A stretch of 64,000 nucleotides of DNA from positions 1-64,000 of the forward strand of contig JAIBEY010000036.1 in the NCBI GenBank assembly GCA_019459525.1. The letters run 5' to 3'. Every line of letters begins with the position of its first letter. Position 1 is the first letter of the stretch. The notes beneath the pieces were generated by a model. The model saw only the letters and a program-made list of their open reading frames with translations, did not search any database and was not told the DNA's origin. Both the position numbers and the translations under genes were made by a program. The DNA comes from Prolixibacteraceae bacterium (GTDB taxonomy: Bacteria; Bacteroidota; Bacteroidia; Bacteroidales; Prolixibacteraceae). Below, piece by piece: positions 17,181 through 27,506 of the stretch.

Positions 17181-18449
17181 TTAAGCCTTTAACAATGTGG
17201 CCAACTTTCCGGTTAACTTTTTTCTTGAATATTCAATTGCAATATCATTACCTGAAACCGGACGATTCAGACTTTCCGGAATAAAATGACGCATTCCTTC
17301 TGAATCGTCATAGTCAAACATTTGGCCGCATTTGGTTTCCTGAATGATTTTGGCCAGATCGCCGTCCGTCGGTCCAATGGCCAGAATCGGTTTTCGCGAA
17401 GCCAGGTATTCAAAAAATTTGCCCGTTAGAATTCCCTTGTTGTTTTTTACCTTCGGAATAACCAGCAAAAGTATATCGGAGCGAAACAAATATTCGATGG
17501 ATTTCGGATGATCAACATATCCAACCAATTCAATTTCAAGCCCGGTAGCCGTGAATTTCTGAGCCACTGATGGCGGTACTTTACCAACAAACCTGATTAG
17601 CAATTGTTGTTTCAATTCACTTTCAAGGCTTTGTAAAGCATCCAAAAAGCTGTCAACTTCATACGCTTCCGAAATGGTACCCGTGTAAGTGATCACCTTT
17701 TTAGTTTCTTTCGGTACTACTTTTATCCTGAAGTCATCCTCATCAAATCCGTTCGGAATCACAACGGTTTTTGCAGCAACGGGCAATTTCGACTTTTCCG
17801 CAAAAATGCGTTTCACATCTTCGCTGACTGTAATCAGCAGGTCTGCATTTTCAACCACGACTAGCTCATAAGCCTTATCAATTTTACGAGCCAGAGCGGT
17901 ATGATGAAATTGATTGTAGTAATAAATGTCGGTCCATGGGTCGCGCAGATCGGCAATCCAACGAATCTTAAACCGTAGTTTTAACATCATTCCTATCAGC
18001 TGAGTCGAATGTGGCGGACTGGTAGTTACCACGGTATCAATATTAAATTCCAGGATCAATTCGGCAGCTTTTTTTAGGGCATATTTGTTCCAGCCTTTGC
18101 GCGGATCGGGCAACAGAAAGTTTCCGCGCAGGAATTTCGAAGCTTTCTGGAACAAACCTTCCTTCGATTCGTTTGCAAAACCGCCGTAAGGAACTTCCTT
18201 TTTTCCGGAGATAAGTTTATAAAAATTATAAAGTTCGCGGCTTTTGGTGGTAAAAACCAGACATTCAGGGCTAACTTCAGAAAGCAGACTTTCGTCGCGT
18301 TGCGGATAGCTGGCATATTCGGGATCGACAGTGAGAATAACAGGTTGCCAGCCAAATTCAGGCAAATATTTGGCAAACTTAAGCCAGCGCTGTACACCTG
18401 CCCCACCCGATGGCGGCCAATAATAGGTAATGATTAAAACCTTCTTCAT
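17181..18449 (-). CDS. Glycosyltransferase family 4 protein
   Basis: A 422-residue GT-B glycosyltransferase. The N-terminal donor/acceptor signature PPSGGAGVQRWLKFAKYLPE lies at about residues 13-32. The C-terminal domain has VITYTGTISEAYEVDSFL (about 255-272), a YVDHPKSIEYLFRSDILLLV helix, and KFFEYLASRKPILAIGP (about 345-361) as the nucleotide-sugar site. It is first in a two-gene operon with the capsule-type transferase and divergent from the secreted oxidoreductase gene. It is probably involved in exopolysaccharide or LPS O-glycan assembly. Confidence 0.9.
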   Translation of the reverse strand: MKKVLIITYYWPPSGGAGVQRWLKFAKYLPEFGWQPVILTVDPEYASYPQRDESLLSEVSPECLVFTTKSRELYNFYKLISGKKEVPYGGFANESKEGLFQKASKFLRGNFLLPDPRKGWNKYALKKAAELILEFNIDTVVTTSPPHSTQLIGMMLKLRFKIRWIADLRDPWTDIYYYNQFHHTALARKIDKAYELVVVENADLLITVSEDVKRIFAEKSKLPVAAKTVVIPNGFDEDDFRIKVVPKETKKVITYTGTISEAYEVDSFLDALQSLESELKQQLLIRFVGKVPPSVAQKFTATGLEIELVGYVDHPKSIEYLFRSDILLLVIPKVKNNKGILTGKFFEYLASRKPILAIGPTDGDLAKIIQETKCGQMFDYDDSEGMRHFIPESLNRPVSGNDIAIEYSRKKLTGKLATLLKA

Positions 18450-18506
18450 GCAAAATCGAAATATAGAAACTCAGTCGGGTAAAGATAAGTTATTTAAGGA
18501 TAAAGC

Positions 18507-18514
18507 TATATTTG
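18507..18514 (+). promoter_or_regulatory. -7 promoter element for oxidoreductase gene
   Basis: TATATTTG lies 30 bases before the ATG at 18544. This supports the shorter start over a frame opening at 18430 inside the divergent gene. Confidence 0.5.
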
Positions 18515-18543
18515 TATTCTTACTGAACCAAAATTTGAAAATT

Positions 18544-19653
18544 ATGAAACGAACGATCCTACTTTATGCACTCATTATAACCACTTTGACAAATATAAAT
18601 GCACAAACTCCGGAAAAGAAACCAATCCGACTGGCAATTGCAGGAACGACCCATGGACATACATCGTTTATATTGGGACGAAAAGAAAAGACAGATTTTC
18701 AATTGGTTGGTGTTTTTGAAACGAATACCGAACTGGCGAAAAACCTTGCCAAAAAATTCGGTTTCGACACCAAGTTGATTCATAACAATCTGGAAAAGAT
18801 GCTGGACATTGTAAAGCCGGAAGCTGTTGTGGCATTCGGTTCTATTTTCGAGCACATGGCCGTGGTTGAAGCCTGTGCTCCCAGGGGAATACATGTAATG
18901 GTTGAAAAACCGCTGGCAACCAATGTGGAACATGCTCAAAGGATGGTGGAACTTGCAGAAAAATACCACATTCATTTACTTACCAATTACGAAACATCCT
19001 GGTATCCGACTACCGCAAAATCGTTTCAGTTGGTCAACGACAGTAATTTCATCGGCAACATCAAAAAAGCAGTTATTCACGATGGACATCAGGGACCAAA
19101 GGAGATTGGTTGCGACGAGTTTTTTTTGGATTGGCTGACCGACCCTGTTCAAAACGGCGGAGGCGCATTGGTTGATTTTGGATGTTACGGGGCGAATCTG
19201 ATGACCTACATTCAAAAAGGGCAGGAGCCAGTTTCAGTAACAGCTGTTACCCGGAATTTCAAACCTGAAATTTACCCCAAAGTAGATGATGAAGCAACCA
19301 TAATTGTCAACTATCCAGAATCTCAATGCATTATTCAGGCTTCGTGGAACTGGCCATTCGGTAGAAAAGACATGGAATTGTACGGCGATTCAGGATATAT
19401 TATTGCCGCTGACAGTAAAAATATGCGTTTGAGAAACAATACAATGAAGACGGAAAAGGCGATGCAGGTTACTTCAAAAGACATTGCGGTTTATGAAGAT
19501 CCGTTCTCCTATTTTTTTGGTGTAATTAGCGGCAAAGTAAAAATGACAAAATACAATCCCTATTCATTGGAAAACAATATTTTAGTCGTTAAGATTTTAG
19601 ATGCGGCAAGAGAGTCGGCCAGAACCGGAAAAACGGTCGGGTTTGATAAATAA
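18544..19653 (+). CDS. Gfo/Idh/MocA family oxidoreductase, secreted
   Basis: A 369-residue oxidoreductase-like protein with a Sec signal peptide (MKRTILLYALIITTLTNINA). The Rossmann fold begins KPIRLAIAGTTHGHTSFI; the usual GxGxxG is replaced by AGTTHGH, seen in a subset of this family. The EKP motif is intact (VMVEKPLATNVEHAQRMVEL, about residues 119-138). The substrate domain includes GGGALVDFGCYGANL. A longer frame from 18430 exists but lacks a signal and overlaps the divergent GT gene. It is the second exported Gfo/Idh/MocA protein in 6 kb, which points to extracytoplasmic sugar modification. Confidence 0.88.
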   Translation: MKRTILLYALIITTLTNINAQTPEKKPIRLAIAGTTHGHTSFILGRKEKTDFQLVGVFETNTELAKNLAKKFGFDTKLIHNNLEKMLDIVKPEAVVAFGSIFEHMAVVEACAPRGIHVMVEKPLATNVEHAQRMVELAEKYHIHLLTNYETSWYPTTAKSFQLVNDSNFIGNIKKAVIHDGHQGPKEIGCDEFFLDWLTDPVQNGGGALVDFGCYGANLMTYIQKGQEPVSVTAVTRNFKPEIYPKVDDEATIIVNYPESQCIIQASWNWPFGRKDMELYGDSGYIIAADSKNMRLRNNTMKTEKAMQVTSKDIAVYEDPFSYFFGVISGKVKMTKYNPYSLENNILVVKILDAARESARTGKTVGFDK

Positions 19654-19666
19654 ACTGTTGGTTATA

Positions 19667-19697
19667 AAAAAGCCGCTTCAATTGCTTGAAGCGGCTC
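19667..19697 (-). terminator. Terminator for the minus-strand gene
   Basis: AGCCGCTTCAATTGCTTGAAGCGGCT forms a near-perfect hairpin. Read on the minus strand it is followed by TTTTTT. It lies between two convergent genes. Confidence 0.8.
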
Positions 19698-19717
19698 ACC
19701 ATGCTGAGTTTATAAAA

Positions 19718-20191
19718 TCAATTCAGAATGCTGCTGTATTGTTCGTTGATTAAGTCGGGAAGATAGCTTGCAATCATCTCCAAAACCTTGTCGCTGCCAA
19801 TTGCTTCGCCGCTAATACATTTCTGGTTGTTTAAACTGTTCTGGTTCAAAACGGCAGCATTTAAGCTTTCGCTCACTGTGCTTTCCGAACCACTCACCAA
19901 TTTTACACCAAAACCTTTAGAGTCATTCATGTATTTTACTTCAAAGTACTTGGTACGAACCAGGTATTCCTGTCCTTTTTTTGTTTCTTTCATGAAAACA
20001 TGAACAGGAGTTTTTGATTCACCGTAAGCAATTTCCCAACTCTTTTGGAAGTCGGAATTCGGACTAAAATTCAGATCGGGGGAAATCTTATAGTTCGAAT
20101 TAAAAGATTCTTCGTTTCCGGCCCAAACATTGATAGAAATCGTCGTAAAAACTACCAACATTAAATAAACAAACAAATTTCTTTTTTTCAT
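19718..20191 (-). CDS. Secreted hypothetical protein
   Basis: A 157-residue exported protein when started at the ATG at 20191 (MKKRNLFVYLMLVVFTTISINVWAG is a clean signal peptide). An ATG further upstream would place the signal internally. The mature part has no domain I recognise. It contains an alternating beta-rich stretch around VHVFMKETKKGQEYLVRTKY and ends in a short helical region. It stands alone between a strong terminator and the PerR promoter region. Confidence 0.75.
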   Translation of the reverse strand: MKKRNLFVYLMLVVFTTISINVWAGNEESFNSNYKISPDLNFSPNSDFQKSWEIAYGESKTPVHVFMKETKKGQEYLVRTKYFEVKYMNDSKGFGVKLVSGSESTVSESLNAAVLNQNSLNNQKCISGEAIGSDKVLEMIASYLPDLINEQYSSILN

Positions 20192-20245
20192 TTTATTTCT
20201 TTTTAAATTGTTAAAATCTGATTTTCGTTTCATTGAACGATGCAA

Positions 20246-20600
20246 ATCTAGCTGGCTTTTCGTTCACAAAAACATAAATAAATATCAAGTTTCGGAGTGC
20301 AAAAAACCCCGAAATAAAATTCAGAAGATAAAACCTTGCTTTAAATCCGAAAATAAAATGAAACCACAGGGAACTTTCTTTTTACTATAAAAACAAGTCG
20401 GTTTGCTTACGAATTGAAAGTGGTATGTTTTGCAGCATTCGAGCTATTTATTTTGCTCTTTTTCTGATTGTTAAGAAATTGTAAACAAACACATCTTTTC
20501 ATAAAGTGCGCTAAACAATCGTATTAATCAGACAATAAGGAACTTCTACTTACAATTCATAACCATATCTCATGTACGTACTTCATAAAATAAAAAGTAA
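20246..20600. other. AT-rich intergenic region
   Basis: No credible gene was found. It holds the upstream region of the secreted protein gene and leads into the PerR promoter. Confidence 0.5.
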
Positions 20601-20607
20601 AAATCAT

Positions 20608-20663
20608 TTGGAAATAAAAAGCAATTGCCTTAAATTTACATACTCTTTTAAGAGAATCATTCT
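20608..20663 (+). promoter_or_regulatory. PerR-type promoter and operator
   Basis: TTG at 20608-20610 and TAAATTTA at 20631-20638 (20-bp spacer) form a Bacteroidota promoter. AGAATCATTCT at 20653-20663 is a perfect 5-1-5 palindrome of the Fur/PerR box type, placed at about the transcription start, where a repressor would block the operon. Confidence 0.65.
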
Positions 20664-20683
20664 TCTTTAATAATAATTCAATA

Positions 20684-21109
20684 ATGGAACTTTCAGAAGC
20701 CAGAAATAAACTGATAGAAAAGGGATTACGGATCACCCCGCAGCGACTCGCCATTTTTGAGGCTATTCTCAAACTCAACAACCATCCCACTGCTGACGAT
20801 ATCGCTGCATCTATAAAGCAAGACAATCCGAATATTGCGACCGGAACGGTGTATAAAGTATTGGAATCGCTGGTTGAAAACGGGTTGATAAAAAAGGTGA
20901 AGACTGAAAAAGATGTAATGCGGTACGACGCGATTCTTGAAAACCACCATCATCTGTATTGCGCTGAATCTGACAGGATTGCGGATTATTACAACGAAGA
21001 AATCAATAACTTACTTACAGATTACTTCAGGCAACACGCGATACCGGATTTTAAAATTGGAGATATCAAACTTCAAATCATCGGTCAGTTTTTAAATGAA
21101 ACTGACTAA
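20684..21109 (+). CDS. perR: Fur family peroxide regulator (PerR-like)
   Basis: A 141-residue Fur-family metalloregulator. It has a winged helix (GLRITPQRLAIFEAILKLNNHPTADDI, about residues 13-39; TGTVYKVLESLVENGLI, about 52-68) and the metal/sensor segment ENHHHLYC (about 89-96). The C-terminal double CxxC of zinc-structured Fur proteins is absent. Its position directly before katG, ferritin and peroxiredoxin genes and the palindromic box over its own promoter support a PerR-type, peroxide-sensing role over a ferric-uptake role. Confidence 0.88.
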   Translation: MELSEARNKLIEKGLRITPQRLAIFEAILKLNNHPTADDIAASIKQDNPNIATGTVYKVLESLVENGLIKKVKTEKDVMRYDAILENHHHLYCAESDRIADYYNEEINNLLTDYFRQHAIPDFKIGDIKLQIIGQFLNETD

Positions 21110-21138
21110 AACATACTTTTCTAACTATCAATTATTAA

Positions 21139-23430
<2,292 letters not shown>

Positions 23431-23478
23431 TTTTTTTTTTACAGAAGAGTTTAATTTTAATAAAAAACCAAAAATACA

Positions 23479-23976
23479 ATGAGAGAAAAAAGCATTGAAT
23501 TATTAAACAAGGCAATTGCCGACGAGTTAAGCGCTGTTCACCAATACATGTATTTTCACTTTCATTGCGATGATCAAGGGTACGATCTACTGTCGAACCT
23601 CTTTAAACGCACCGCCATTGAGGAAATGATGCATGTTGAAAAACTGGCCGACCGTATTTTATTCCTGAAAGGCGAAGTGGAAATAAAGGCTGATCATGAT
23701 GTGCAAAAGATTCACGATGTGAAACTTATGCTTGAGATGGCAGCCGGAATGGAAACCGGAAGCGTGAAGGATTACAACGAATGGGCTAATGAATGCTCCA
23801 GAAACAATGACTCGGCTTCGAAAAAGATTTTTGAAGCTTTGGTTGACGATGAAGAACGCCACTTTGGTCAGTACGACAAAGAAATGGAAAACCTGATCAA
23901 ATTTGGCGATAACTATCTTGCACTGCAATCTATTGAGCACAGCAAGAATGTGGCAGCAGGACACCCAACAACTTAA
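23479..23976 (+). CDS. Ferritin-like/bacterioferritin-type protein
   Basis: A 165-residue four-helix di-iron protein. Iron-site residues are visible as ELSAVHQYMYFHFHC (about 13-27), EEMMHVEKLADRI (about 43-55) and DDEERHFGQYDKEM (about 118-131), the ExxH pairs of bacterioferritins. It lies 48 bases after katG. It would oxidise and store Fe(II) and so limit Fenton chemistry during peroxide stress. The Met haem ligand of true bacterioferritins cannot be confirmed by eye. Confidence 0.88.
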   Translation: MREKSIELLNKAIADELSAVHQYMYFHFHCDDQGYDLLSNLFKRTAIEEMMHVEKLADRILFLKGEVEIKADHDVQKIHDVKLMLEMAAGMETGSVKDYNEWANECSRNNDSASKKIFEALVDDEERHFGQYDKEMENLIKFGDNYLALQSIEHSKNVAAGHPTT

Positions 23977-24002
23977 AAATTAAGAAATTAATAATCATTA
24001 AA

Positions 24003-24713
24003 ATGGAAGAAAATCAAGTAATGACATTACCTAGAATCGGCGAAGCCGCACCAGAGTTTAAAGCAGTAACCACTCAGGGACCTATCAATTTCCCATCTGA
24101 CTATTCTGGGAAATGGGTTATTCTGTTCAGTCACCCAGCCGATTTCACACCGGTTTGTACTTCAGAGTTCATGACTTTTGCTTCGATGGAAGCCGAATTT
24201 AAAGCGTTTAATTGCGAACTGGTTGGTCTATCGGTTGACGGATTGTACAGCCACATCGCCTGGTTGCGCACTATCAAGGAAAAAATTGAATACAAGGGAA
24301 TGAAGAATGTGGAAGTTAATTTCCCATTGATTGAGGATATTACGATGGAAGTTGCCAAAAAATATGGCATGATCCAACCCGGCGAAAGCAACACAAAAGC
24401 AGTTCGCGCTGTGTTCTTCATCGATCCCAAAGGAATCATCCGCGCCATGATTTATTATCCGCTTTCGCTTGGCCGTAACTTCGACGAACTGATGCGTGTT
24501 GTTATCGCTCTTCAGGCGGCTGATGCTTTCAGCGTTGCCATGCCTGCCGACTGGCGCCCGGGCGATGCTGTAATTATTCCAACAGCGGGATCGTGCGGGA
24601 CTGCCAAAGAACGTATGGAAACCAAAGAAGAAGGTAAAACTTGTTACGATTGGTTCTTCTGTACCAAAGAATTATCAGAGGAAAAAGTAATGAATGCGAT
24701 CAAAGCGAAATAG
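24003..24713 (+). CDS. Peroxiredoxin, AhpC/Prx6-type
   Basis: A 236-residue peroxiredoxin. The peroxidatic Cys52 sits in SHPADFTPVCTSEF. The extended C-terminal domain (about 165-236) with DWRPGDAVIIPTAG is typical of Prx6-like enzymes. Extra cysteines in GSCGTA and CYDWFFC may resolve the sulfenic acid. It reduces H2O2 and alkyl hydroperoxides in the cytoplasm. It is last gene of the peroxide operon, 26 bases after the ferritin gene, and is followed by a terminator. Confidence 0.95.
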   Translation: MEENQVMTLPRIGEAAPEFKAVTTQGPINFPSDYSGKWVILFSHPADFTPVCTSEFMTFASMEAEFKAFNCELVGLSVDGLYSHIAWLRTIKEKIEYKGMKNVEVNFPLIEDITMEVAKKYGMIQPGESNTKAVRAVFFIDPKGIIRAMIYYPLSLGRNFDELMRVVIALQAADAFSVAMPADWRPGDAVIIPTAGSCGTAKERMETKEEGKTCYDWFFCTKELSEEKVMNAIKAK

Positions 24714-24732
24714 CTGATCAACAGAACAAAGC

Positions 24733-24775
24733 AAAGCCGGTTATCTCATCAAATTCAGAGTTAACCGGCTTTTTT
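24733..24775 (+). terminator. Rho-independent terminator of the peroxide operon
   Basis: AAAGCCGGTTA (24733-24743) pairs with TTAACCGGCTTT (24761-24772), followed by T residues. Confidence 0.85.
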
Positions 24776-24804
24776 ATTGGTATTATTTCGCAAAATTTCA
24801 TTTG

Positions 24805-24894
24805 CTCTTTTAGGGTAACCCTTCAGAAATTTACTCTTTTAGGGTGAGCTTAAATGTGAAAACTTCAGCAGTTTACCGATTCTTTTTATATTTA
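24805..24894 (+). promoter_or_regulatory. Two-component promoter with direct repeats
   Basis: CTCTTTTAGGGT occurs at 24805-24816 and again at 24834-24845 (29-bp period), upstream of TATATTTA (24887-24894). The repeats are placed as an activator site would be and may be autoregulatory sites for the response regulator (inference). Confidence 0.5.
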
Positions 24895-24907
24895 ACGAAA
24901 ATTCTGC

Positions 24908-25585
24908 ATGAAACTCCTGATTATTGAAGATAATCTGAAATTGCTCGATGCAATTACAGAAACTCTGGTTGACGAAAAATTTCTGTGTGAGATTTCGGCC
25001 AACTATCCCGATGCTCATGAAAAAATCTTTCTGTATCGCTATGATATTATGGTTGTTGACATTAACTTGCCGGGAGGTTCGGGTCTCGATCTGATACGCG
25101 AGGTTAAGGCACAAAATCCGGAAACCGGTATCATCGTTATCTCAGCACGAAATTCACTCGACAACAAACTGGAAGGTTTCGATTTGGGTGCCGACGATTA
25201 TATTACCAAACCGTTTGACATGGCAGAACTTGTCGCCCGCATCAAATCGCTGATCCGCAGACGAAATTTTTCCGGAACCAGTCTTGTCAGTTTTGGTGAC
25301 ATTTCCATCGACACCACCAAAAGAGAAGTGACTGCAAACAACCAAAAGATTGAGCTGACCAAAAGCGAATTCGATATTCTTCTGTTTTTCTTTTCAAATC
25401 CGGGAAGGGTATTGACCCGCGAAAGTATCGCAGAACACATTTGGGGTGACAATATGGATTTGGCTGATTCATTTGATTTTATCTACTCGCACATCAAAAA
25501 CCTCAGGAAGAAAATAACATCGAATGGTAGCGTTGATTTAATCAAAGCTGTTTACGGAATTGGTTACAAATTAGACATTAACTAG
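24908..25585 (+). CDS. OmpR-family response regulator
   Basis: A 225-residue response regulator with receiver domain (LLIIEDNLKLLDAI; phosphoacceptor Asp near residue 51 in IMVVDINLPGGSG; conserved Lys in YITKPFDMAELVAR) and an OmpR-type winged helix (LTKSEFDILLFFFSNPGRVLTR, about 155-176). It pairs with the sensor kinase 25 bases downstream. With the OB-fold protein after that, the set recalls the QseBC-YgiW arrangement of enterobacteria. Confidence 0.93.
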   Translation: MKLLIIEDNLKLLDAITETLVDEKFLCEISANYPDAHEKIFLYRYDIMVVDINLPGGSGLDLIREVKAQNPETGIIVISARNSLDNKLEGFDLGADDYITKPFDMAELVARIKSLIRRRNFSGTSLVSFGDISIDTTKREVTANNQKIELTKSEFDILLFFFSNPGRVLTRESIAEHIWGDNMDLADSFDFIYSHIKNLRKKITSNGSVDLIKAVYGIGYKLDIN

Positions 25586-25610
25586 AATTTTCTGTTTGTA
25601 AATCCGGTAC

Positions 25611-26840
25611 ATGAAACTGATCAAACGCACTTATATTCTCACCGCAAAATGGTTCCTTCCGTTAATGATTGCAGGAAGTATTTTTTGCTTTTACATGATT
25701 GAATACATTTCGTATGAAGAAGCCGACGAGTTTCTCACTTATGAGATGCAACGGCTGGTCAACTACCACGAGGAGTTCAACGATTTACCCGAATTTCATC
25801 AGGTGACCAATATAATTCCGGATCTCAGACTTGACAAGCCTATGTTTAAAGATACCATGATCCTTGAGACAGGAGATAATGAGATGATGCCTTATCGCGA
25901 ACTTCATTTTTCAATCAATCACCACGGAACTTACCAGACACTTGTTCTCAGGCATTTGCTGCTCGGACGCGACGATATTGCCGAGGGTACAATTTTGATT
26001 ATCATCGGGTTAATGTTGTTAGTGGGCTTTTCTCTTTTTATTATTGTCAATTATATGGCAGGTAAAATCTGGAATCCATTTTACAAAACGCTGGACAAAC
26101 TGGTCAAATTTAAAATTAGCGGACCGGTGCCCGAATTTCCGGCAACCACCATCGACGAGTTTAAAACCTTAAATACAACTCTTGGTACATTACTGAAAAA
26201 AGTGAGTGACGATTACCGGCACAACAAAGAGTTCAGCGAAAACACTTCGCATGAATTGCAAACCCATTTGGCTGTCATCAGGGCCAGTACAGAGAAACTA
26301 CTCAACAAACCGGACGAAGTTCCTCAAATAGAAGAACTTCAGAAAATATACGTCGCTTCAACAAAACTTTCCCAGGTGCAAAAATCCTTTTTTCTGTTGA
26401 GCAAAATCAATAACCGCGAATACAGTAATCCGGTTGAAATCGATCTCCGGAAATTAATTGTTCAGGCACTCGGTTTTTTTGAAGAAGCAATTGCCATCCG
26501 CGGGATTAAAGTGGAAAGACGCTTCGAACCATGCTCTCTTTCAATGGATACAGGATTGGCTGAGATATTGGTTAATAATCTGATTAAAAATGCTGTCAAG
26601 CACAATATCCAAAACGGGGATATTTTAATTACCCTTTCAGCATCAGCGCTAATCATAGAAAACAGCGGGTTGCCCTTTGCCGGAAATGCGGAAACCCTGC
26701 TCGAAAGATTTGCAAAAGGAAAAAACGGGAACATCGGAATCGGGCTTGCCATTGTCAACCAAATTTGTGAATTGTACAGTTTCCGTATATCATACATCGT
26801 TTCGGAACAAGCCAGGCACCAAATAAGTATTTCCTTCTGA
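25611..26840 (+). CDS. Sensor histidine kinase
   Basis: A 409-residue membrane kinase. One TM segment near the N-terminus (about 14-30) and a second at about 126-147 (ILIIIGLMLLVGFSLFIIVN) enclose a periplasmic sensor loop of about 95 residues. HAMP-like and HisKA regions follow (FSENTSHELQTHLAVIRAS, His near residue 213), then the HATPase (NLIKNAVKHN, GIGLAIVNQI). The HATPase glycine box lacks the usual extended lid and the protein ends soon after it. It is cognate to the upstream response regulator. Confidence 0.9.
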   Translation: MKLIKRTYILTAKWFLPLMIAGSIFCFYMIEYISYEEADEFLTYEMQRLVNYHEEFNDLPEFHQVTNIIPDLRLDKPMFKDTMILETGDNEMMPYRELHFSINHHGTYQTLVLRHLLLGRDDIAEGTILIIIGLMLLVGFSLFIIVNYMAGKIWNPFYKTLDKLVKFKISGPVPEFPATTIDEFKTLNTTLGTLLKKVSDDYRHNKEFSENTSHELQTHLAVIRASTEKLLNKPDEVPQIEELQKIYVASTKLSQVQKSFFLLSKINNREYSNPVEIDLRKLIVQALGFFEEAIAIRGIKVERRFEPCSLSMDTGLAEILVNNLIKNAVKHNIQNGDILITLSASALIIENSGLPFAGNAETLLERFAKGKNGNIGIGLAIVNQICELYSFRISYIVSEQARHQISISF

Positions 26841-26878
26841 TCAAAATAGATATCCCGGATTTCTCCAAAATTGACTTC

Positions 26879-26886
26879 TATCTTTG
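26879..26886 (+). promoter_or_regulatory. -7 promoter element for OB-fold gene
   Basis: TATCTTTG fits the consensus and lies 26 bases before the ATG at 26913, giving the small gene its own promoter apart from the kinase operon. Confidence 0.5.
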
Positions 26887-26912
26887 CTACTGTAAACATT
26901 AAAACAAATAAT

Positions 26913-27290
26913 ATGAAACAGTTAAGCAAAATTTTTATGGTTGGTTTATTTATGTTGATTGCTGGTTATTCACAGGCACAATACAAAGGAGCGGGTTCTG
27001 CCAGCAAGTTATTTTCAGTAAAGCAAATTAAAGAACAGGCTTCAAAACTTGACAGAAGTGATGCCGTGGTAAAGATGCAGGGATTTATCATCGAAAAAAT
27101 CAGTGGTGATAAATACTGGTTTCAGGATGCTACCGGAAAGATTTGTATTGAGATTGATAAAAAAAGACTTCCTGCGGTTCCGTTCGATGAAAAGACAGAA
27201 CTGATTATTATCGGGGAGGTTGACAATGATTTTCTGGGTGGAATTGAGGTTGAAGCCAAACAGGTTGAAATTTTAACGCTTACAAAATAA
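26913..27290 (+). CDS. YgiW/YdeI-like OB-fold stress protein
   Basis: A 125-residue exported protein with signal peptide KIFMVGLFMLIAGYSQAQ and a BOF (bacterial OB-fold) domain: SVKQIKEQASKLDRSDAVV, then MQGFIIEKISGDKYWFQDAT and ICIEIDKKRLP. Family members are periplasmic stress-tolerance proteins (cations, H2O2). The start at 26913 is preferred because the frame upstream begins with TTG inside the promoter. It follows a two-component pair, as ygiW neighbours qseBC in E. coli. Confidence 0.85.
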   Translation: MKQLSKIFMVGLFMLIAGYSQAQYKGAGSASKLFSVKQIKEQASKLDRSDAVVKMQGFIIEKISGDKYWFQDATGKICIEIDKKRLPAVPFDEKTELIIIGEVDNDFLGGIEVEAKQVEILTLTK

Positions 27291-27365
27291 CCTTACTTCA
27301 ACTACCCGAATCATTCAATCCAATTCTTCAGAAGTAGAAGGAGGAAAAGCCTTCTTTAAATAACA

Positions 27366-27402
27366 AACTAAAACCCGGCTAATTTGTCGGGTTTTAGTTT
27401 TA
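27366..27402 (+). terminator. Rho-independent terminator
   Basis: AACTAAAACCCG (27366-27377) pairs with CGGGTTTTAGTT (27388-27399), with T residues after it. Confidence 0.85.
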
Positions 27403-27441
27403 ATGGGTTATTATCTGAAGATAAATCCCAATTAATGGGGA

Positions 27442-27472
27442 TTGTTCAGACTCATTCTAAATAATAGGTTTG
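27442..27472 (+). promoter_or_regulatory. Fur-like box and promoter of siderophore operon
   Basis: TTCAGACTCATTCTAAA (27445-27461) is an imperfect palindrome (6 of 8 pairs around C27453) of the Fur-box type. It fills the spacer between TTG (27442-27444) and TAGGTTTG (27465-27472). A bound Fur protein would occlude the promoter when iron is sufficient. Confidence 0.55.
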
Positions 27473-27506
27473 CACCGAATTCAAACTTGTTATTTATACC
27501 AAAAGG

